64,000 bases of DNA from an uncultured Sphingopyxis sp. (GTDB lineage Bacteria > Pseudomonadota > Alphaproteobacteria > Sphingomonadales > Sphingomonadaceae). Below, in pieces: positions 60,760 through 64,000 of this stretch. The notes beneath the pieces were generated by a model that saw nothing but the letters and a program-made list of their open reading frames with translations, made no database searches and had not been told where the DNA came from. The position numbers and the translations under genes are program-made. Position 1 is the first letter of the stretch. Every line of letters starts with the position of its first letter. The stretch covers positions 1 through 64,000 of the forward strand of contig CALMYE010000279.1 of assembly GCA_937873425.1 (NCBI GenBank), in the 5' to 3' direction.

Positions 60760-61182
60760 TTATTTCAGCAGTCCCAGGCGCGGGATCTCCACCTTTGGAC
60801 AGCGATCCATCACCACCGTCAACCCCGCAGCCTCGGCGCGGCGCGCGGCGTCATGGTCGATCACCCCCATTTGCAGCCAGACCGCCCTGGCGCCGTGGAC
60901 GATCGCTTCGTCGACCGCGGCGCCCGCGTCGGCGCTGTTGCGGAAGATGTCGACGATCTCGGCGGGCGGCTCGACGTCGGCGAGGGTCGCGACGACGGGG
61001 GCGCCGTGGATCGTCCTGCCGGCATGGCCGGGGTTGACCGCGATCACGTCATGCCCCTGCGCGACGAGGAAGGCGAGGACGCCGTTCGACGGGCGCGCGG
61101 GGTTGGGCGAGGCGCCGACGACGGCGATGCGGCGCTTGGCGCCGAGGAGTTCGCGGATTTCGCCTTCGTCGTTGATCGCCAT
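60760..61182 (-). CDS. CoA-binding domain protein (YccU-like)
   Basis: 140-aa Rossmann protein of the CoA_binding_2 family. AKRRIAVVGASPNPARPSNGVLAFL carries the nucleotide-binding loop; VNPGHAGRTIHGAPVVATLADV and ARAVWLQMGVIDHDAARRAEAAGLTVVMDRCPKVE are typical. The exact role is not known. It ends one base before the mrp gene on the same strand, the pair being co-transcribed. Confidence 0.88.
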   Translation of the reverse strand: MAINDEGEIRELLGAKRRIAVVGASPNPARPSNGVLAFLVAQGHDVIAVNPGHAGRTIHGAPVVATLADVEPPAEIVDIFRNSADAGAAVDEAIVHGARAVWLQMGVIDHDAARRAEAAGLTVVMDRCPKVEIPRLGLLK

Positions 61183-61183
61183 C

Positions 61184-62158
61184 TTATCCCTTTCGCGCCG
61201 CGAGCCAGTCGGCGACCTTTGCCGCTATCGCGTGGAACGGTTCGCCCTGCGGGTCGGTTCCGGCGGCGGGCGGCACGCCGCCGTCGCTCGCGAGGCGGAT
61301 GCCCATCGACAGCGGCACGCGGCCGAGGAAGTCGAGGCCCAGCTCCTTCGCCGCGGCCTCGGCGCCGCCGCTGCCGAAGGGGTCGCTGACCTCGCCGCAA
61401 TGCGGGCAGGCATAGCCCGCCATATTCTCGACCAGCCCGATCATCGGCACATCGGCCTGCTCGAAAAAGGCGATCGCGCGCGTCGCGTCCATCAGCGCGA
61501 GGTCCTGCGGGGTCGAGACGATCACCGCGCCGGCGGGCTTGTGCTTCTGGATCATGGTCAGCTGGACGTCGCCGGTGCCGGGGGGGAGGTCGACGATCAG
61601 CGTGTCGATGTCGCCCCATGAGGCATCGACGAGCTGTTCGAGCGCGCGCCCCGCCATCGGGCCGCGCCAGGCGATCGCCTGACCCGGCTGCGCGATCTGG
61701 CCGGTCGAGAGCATCGGCACGCCATAGGCGTTGGGCACGGGAACGAGCTTCGACCCGCGCGCCTGCGGCTTGACGCCCTCGCTGTCCATCAGCCGGGGCT
61801 GCGACGGGCCGTGGATGTCGGCATCGACGAGCCCGACCTTCACCCCGCGCCGCTGGAGCGCGACCGCGAGATTGGCGGCGAGCGTCGACTTGCCGACCCC
61901 GCCCTTGCCGCTGCCGACCGCGACGATGGTGAGGCCGCGCCGCTCGGCGGTCATCGCGACGCGCACCGAGGTGACGCCGGGGCGGGCGAGCAGGCCGGCG
62001 CGCAGCTTCTCTTCGAGCGGCCCCCGCTCCTCTGCACCGAGGCCGGTGACGTCGAGGACGATGGCGAGCGTGCCGTCGCCGTCGAGGAAGCGCAGGCCGG
62101 AGGTGCGGCCGCCCGACAGGTCGGCGGCGATGCTGGCGAGGGGGGCGGTGTCGGTCAT
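61184..62158 (-). CDS. mrp: Iron-sulfur cluster carrier protein Mrp/ApbC (P-loop NTPase)
   Basis: Scaffold/carrier that delivers Fe-S clusters, 324 aa. A short N-terminal MIP18-like segment precedes the deviant Walker A GSGKGGVGKST at residues 82-92. Later VDADIHGPSQPRLM, IDTLIVDLPPGTGD and the cluster-binding CPHC (GYACPHCGE) are visible. It is divergent from hflK. Start at ATG 62158 (MTDTAP), which matches the family. Confidence 0.93.
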   Translation of the reverse strand: MTDTAPLASIAADLSGGRTSGLRFLDGDGTLAIVLDVTGLGAEERGPLEEKLRAGLLARPGVTSVRVAMTAERRGLTIVAVGSGKGGVGKSTLAANLAVALQRRGVKVGLVDADIHGPSQPRLMDSEGVKPQARGSKLVPVPNAYGVPMLSTGQIAQPGQAIAWRGPMAGRALEQLVDASWGDIDTLIVDLPPGTGDVQLTMIQKHKPAGAVIVSTPQDLALMDATRAIAFFEQADVPMIGLVENMAGYACPHCGEVSDPFGSGGAEAAAKELGLDFLGRVPLSMGIRLASDGGVPPAAGTDPQGEPFHAIAAKVADWLAARKG

Positions 62159-62327
62159 GTCGGGGGCAGATAGGCATGCCACGGGCGATTGCCAGCCATT
62201 TTCGCGCGCACCCCCTGTTAATCGCGCGCGTCCTCCCTATAAAGTGAGCATGAGCAACGAGAGCAGCGACGTTATCGGACGCCGCGCCCGGAGGGGTGTG
62301 CGGCATTTTTTCGGTTCGATTCTCCAG

Positions 62328-63416
62328 ATGGCGAACAGCCCGTGGGGACCCAAGGGCGGGGATGACGGAAAGGGAAGCGGCGACGGCGGGGGCAAGAAGC
62401 CCGGCCCGCGCAACCCGTGGGTCAGCCCCGATCCGGTCGACATCAATCGCGGGCGCAAGCCGCGCGGCCCCTCGGCGCTCGACGAGCTGCTGCGCAAGGG
62501 GCGCGGCGGATTCGGCGGCGGCGGTTCGGGCGGCGGTGGCGGCGGCGGGCTGAACCTCGGCGAATCGGCGAAGTTCTGGAAATGGGGCGTGATCGCGCTG
62601 GTCGCGGCGTGGATTATCTTCTCCTCTGTCCACATCGTGCCGCCTGCACAGGAGGGCGTGGTCACGCGCTTCGGCAGTTTTTCCCGCACCCTCGGTCCCG
62701 GCTTCCAGGTGACCTTCCCCGCGCCGATCGAGCGCGTGCGGCTGGAGGATGTGCGCCAGATCCGCACGATGGCGATCGGATCGCCCAATGCGACCGACGA
62801 GAATTTCGTGCTGACGCAGGACCAGAGCCTCGTCGACCTCGCCTATGAGGTGCGCTGGTCGGTGCGCGAGCCCGAGCTGTTCTTCTTCCAGCTCGCCGAC
62901 CCCGAGGGAACGATCCGCGAGGTCGCCGAAAGCGCGATGCGCGCGACGGTCGCCAATTTCACGCTCGTCCAGTCGATCGGCCCCGGCCGTGTCGAGATCG
63001 AGGCGCAGGTGCAGCAGCGGATGCAGGAACTGCTCGACCAGTATCGCGCCGGCGTGCTCATCCAAGGCATCGCGATCCGCCAGGCCGACCCGCCGAGCCA
63101 GGTCGACGAGGCGTTCAAGGAAGTGACCGCGGCGCGGCAGGAGCGCGAATCGGCGATCAACCTCGCGCGCGCCTATGAGGCGCAGGTGCTCGAAGGCGCG
63201 CGGGGCCAGACCGCGGCCTTCGACCAGATCTACGAGCAATACCGGCTGGCGCCGGGCGTCACGCGCCAGCGCCTTTATTATGAGACGATGGAGCAGGTGC
63301 TGTCGAACGTCGACAAGACGATCGTCGAACCGCGCGGCGTGACCCCCTATCTGCCGCTCAACGAGCTTCAGCGCCGGGCGGCGGCCCCGCCCGCCGCGAC
63401 GAAAGGAGGCGAATGA
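62328..63416 (+). CDS. hflK: HflK, subunit of the FtsH-regulating HflKC complex
   Basis: Membrane-bound SPFH/band 7 protein that with HflC modulates the FtsH protease. From MANSPWGPK at 62328 it has a Gly-rich linker (FGGGGSGGGGGGGLN), one membrane helix (WGVIALVAAWIIFSSVHIV), then the SPFH domain (QEGVVTRFGSF, GFQVTFPAPIERVRLEDVRQIR, LTQDQSLVDLAYEVRWSV) and a helical tail (EVTAARQERESAINLARAYE). An upstream ATG at 62250 gives 26 more residues with poorer codon bias and is an alternative. Its stop overlaps the hflC start region. Confidence 0.92.
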   Translation: MANSPWGPKGGDDGKGSGDGGGKKPGPRNPWVSPDPVDINRGRKPRGPSALDELLRKGRGGFGGGGSGGGGGGGLNLGESAKFWKWGVIALVAAWIIFSSVHIVPPAQEGVVTRFGSFSRTLGPGFQVTFPAPIERVRLEDVRQIRTMAIGSPNATDENFVLTQDQSLVDLAYEVRWSVREPELFFFQLADPEGTIREVAESAMRATVANFTLVQSIGPGRVEIEAQVQQRMQELLDQYRAGVLIQGIAIRQADPPSQVDEAFKEVTAARQERESAINLARAYEAQVLEGARGQTAAFDQIYEQYRLAPGVTRQRLYYETMEQVLSNVDKTIVEPRGVTPYLPLNELQRRAAAPPAATKGGE

Positions 63417-64000
63417 TGTTCGGGTCGCTGTTCCGCAATCCGGTTCGCCTGCTCGTCGCGCTCGTCGCGCTGCTGGTGCTCCTGTCGCTGACCGTCTCGG
63501 TCGTGCCCGAGGACCGGCAGGCCGTCGTCGTGCGCGTCGGTGAAGTTCGCGCCACCAAGAACGCCTATAAGGAAGGCGAAAGGTTCGGCCAGTCGGGTGC
63601 GGGGCTGCTCGTCACCCTGCCGTTCGCCGACAGCGTCCATCTGATCGACAAGCGCATCCTGGGCGTGAACATGGAGCGCCAGCAAGTGCTCTCGACCGAC
63701 CAGCAGCGGCTCCAGGTCGACGCCTTCGCGCGCCTGCGCATCACCAATCCGGTGCGCATGTACACCGCGATCCGCACCGAGGAGCGGCTGCAGACGCAGC
63801 TCGCGACCATCCTCGGTTCGTCGCTGCGCAACGAGCTGGGCAAGCGCACCTTCGCGACCCTGCTGTCGCCCGAACGCGGTGCGGTGATGGACAATATCCA
63901 GGTGGCGCTCAACCGCGAGGCGCAGAAATATGGCGCCGAGATCATCGACGTGCGGATCAAGCGCGCTGACCTGCCCGAGGGCGAGACGTTGCAGGCGGCC
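63416..64000 (+). CDS. hflC: HflC, SPFH protein, partial at right edge
   Basis: Partner of HflK; inner-membrane protein with most of its mass in the periplasm. MFGSLFRNPVRLLVALVALLVLLSLTVSVVPEDRQAVVVRVGE gives the membrane helix and the start of the SPFH domain; GLLVTLPFADSVHLIDKRIL and SLRNELGKRTFATLLSPERG follow. ATG 63416 has better spacing to the AAAGGAGG ribosome site than 63413; either could be used. The gene continues past 64000. Confidence 0.93.
   Translation, partial: MFGSLFRNPVRLLVALVALLVLLSLTVSVVPEDRQAVVVRVGEVRATKNAYKEGERFGQSGAGLLVTLPFADSVHLIDKRILGVNMERQQVLSTDQQRLQVDAFARLRITNPVRMYTAIRTEERLQTQLATILGSSLRNELGKRTFATLLSPERGAVMDNIQVALNREAQKYGAEIIDVRIKRADLPEGETLQAA

Noticed and set aside
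1..64000. CRISPR arrays, rRNA genes, integrases and IS elements
   Set aside because: No regular spaced direct repeats, rRNA sequence, transposase or recombinase motifs were seen on either strand; repeats found are isolated palindromes.

Overview
The window is GC-rich alphaproteobacterial chromosome and looks like a Sphingomonadaceae member (Sphingopyxis- or Sphingomonas-like). This rests on the compact carotenoid operon (crtY-crtI-crtB), two large TonB-dependent receptors next to acyl-CoA and ester catabolism genes, NAD-glutamate dehydrogenase of about 1,570 residues, the PopZ-like/TolC/isoaspartyl-methyltransferase trio, and many short GC-rich palindromic repeats between genes. No rRNA, CRISPR array, transposase or phage gene is visible. 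The species is inferred, not proven.

Layout. 1-4.7 kb: 5' part of lnt (minus), a secreted unknown, then a minus-strand operon of acetyltransferase, membrane hydroxylase and DUF2141 protein. 4.8-10.2 kb: a tightly overlapping operon crtY-crtI-LOG-crtB-pnuC-nadR-like. 10.3-15.7 kb: acyl-CoA synthetase (minus), degenerate OmpR-type regulator, then acyl-CoA synthetase, HCCA-isomerase-like protein and enoyl-CoA hydratase. 15.7-17.5 kb: lower-GC accessory stretch with a DUF3293 protein and an unknown. 17.5-20.5 kb: popZ-like, tolC, pcm-like, tRNA-Cys. 20.6-25.1 kb: RNA-repair module rtcR / rtcB-CPCC-rtcA with a sigma-54 promoter and a structured leader.

25.1-36.8 kb: a candidate ester-utilisation locus. 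Three paralogous Tat-exported alpha/beta-hydrolases, a TetR regulator, a TonB receptor, a carboxylesterase, an MFS transporter and a ComA-like protein; matching 22-bp palindromes precede the hydrolase operon and the receptor operon. 36.8-44.8 kb: OsmC-like protein, epoxide-hydrolase-like protein, DUF2236 protein, two acyl-CoA dehydrogenases, a second TetR regulator and a second TonB receptor; the perfect palindrome TTATCA-N4-TGATAA occurs at three promoters and defines a local regulon.

44.9-53.3 kb: tRNA-Thr, PAS protein, NAD-glutamate dehydrogenase, ATP-grasp protein, a frameshifted small secreted protein and an RHH protein. 53.4-64 kb: phaB-like reductase, DUF1963 protein, a repeat-rich gap, hemH overlapping a molybdenum hydroxylase large subunit, a lipoprotein, a CoA-binding protein, mrp, and hflK-hflC (hflC runs off the right edge).

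The strongest unusual signals are the two self-contained TetR regulons with readable operators, the rtc operon with a CPCC-family gene between rtcB and rtcA, a palindromic repeat inserted in frame in lnt, and the poly-T frameshift at 52.5 kb.
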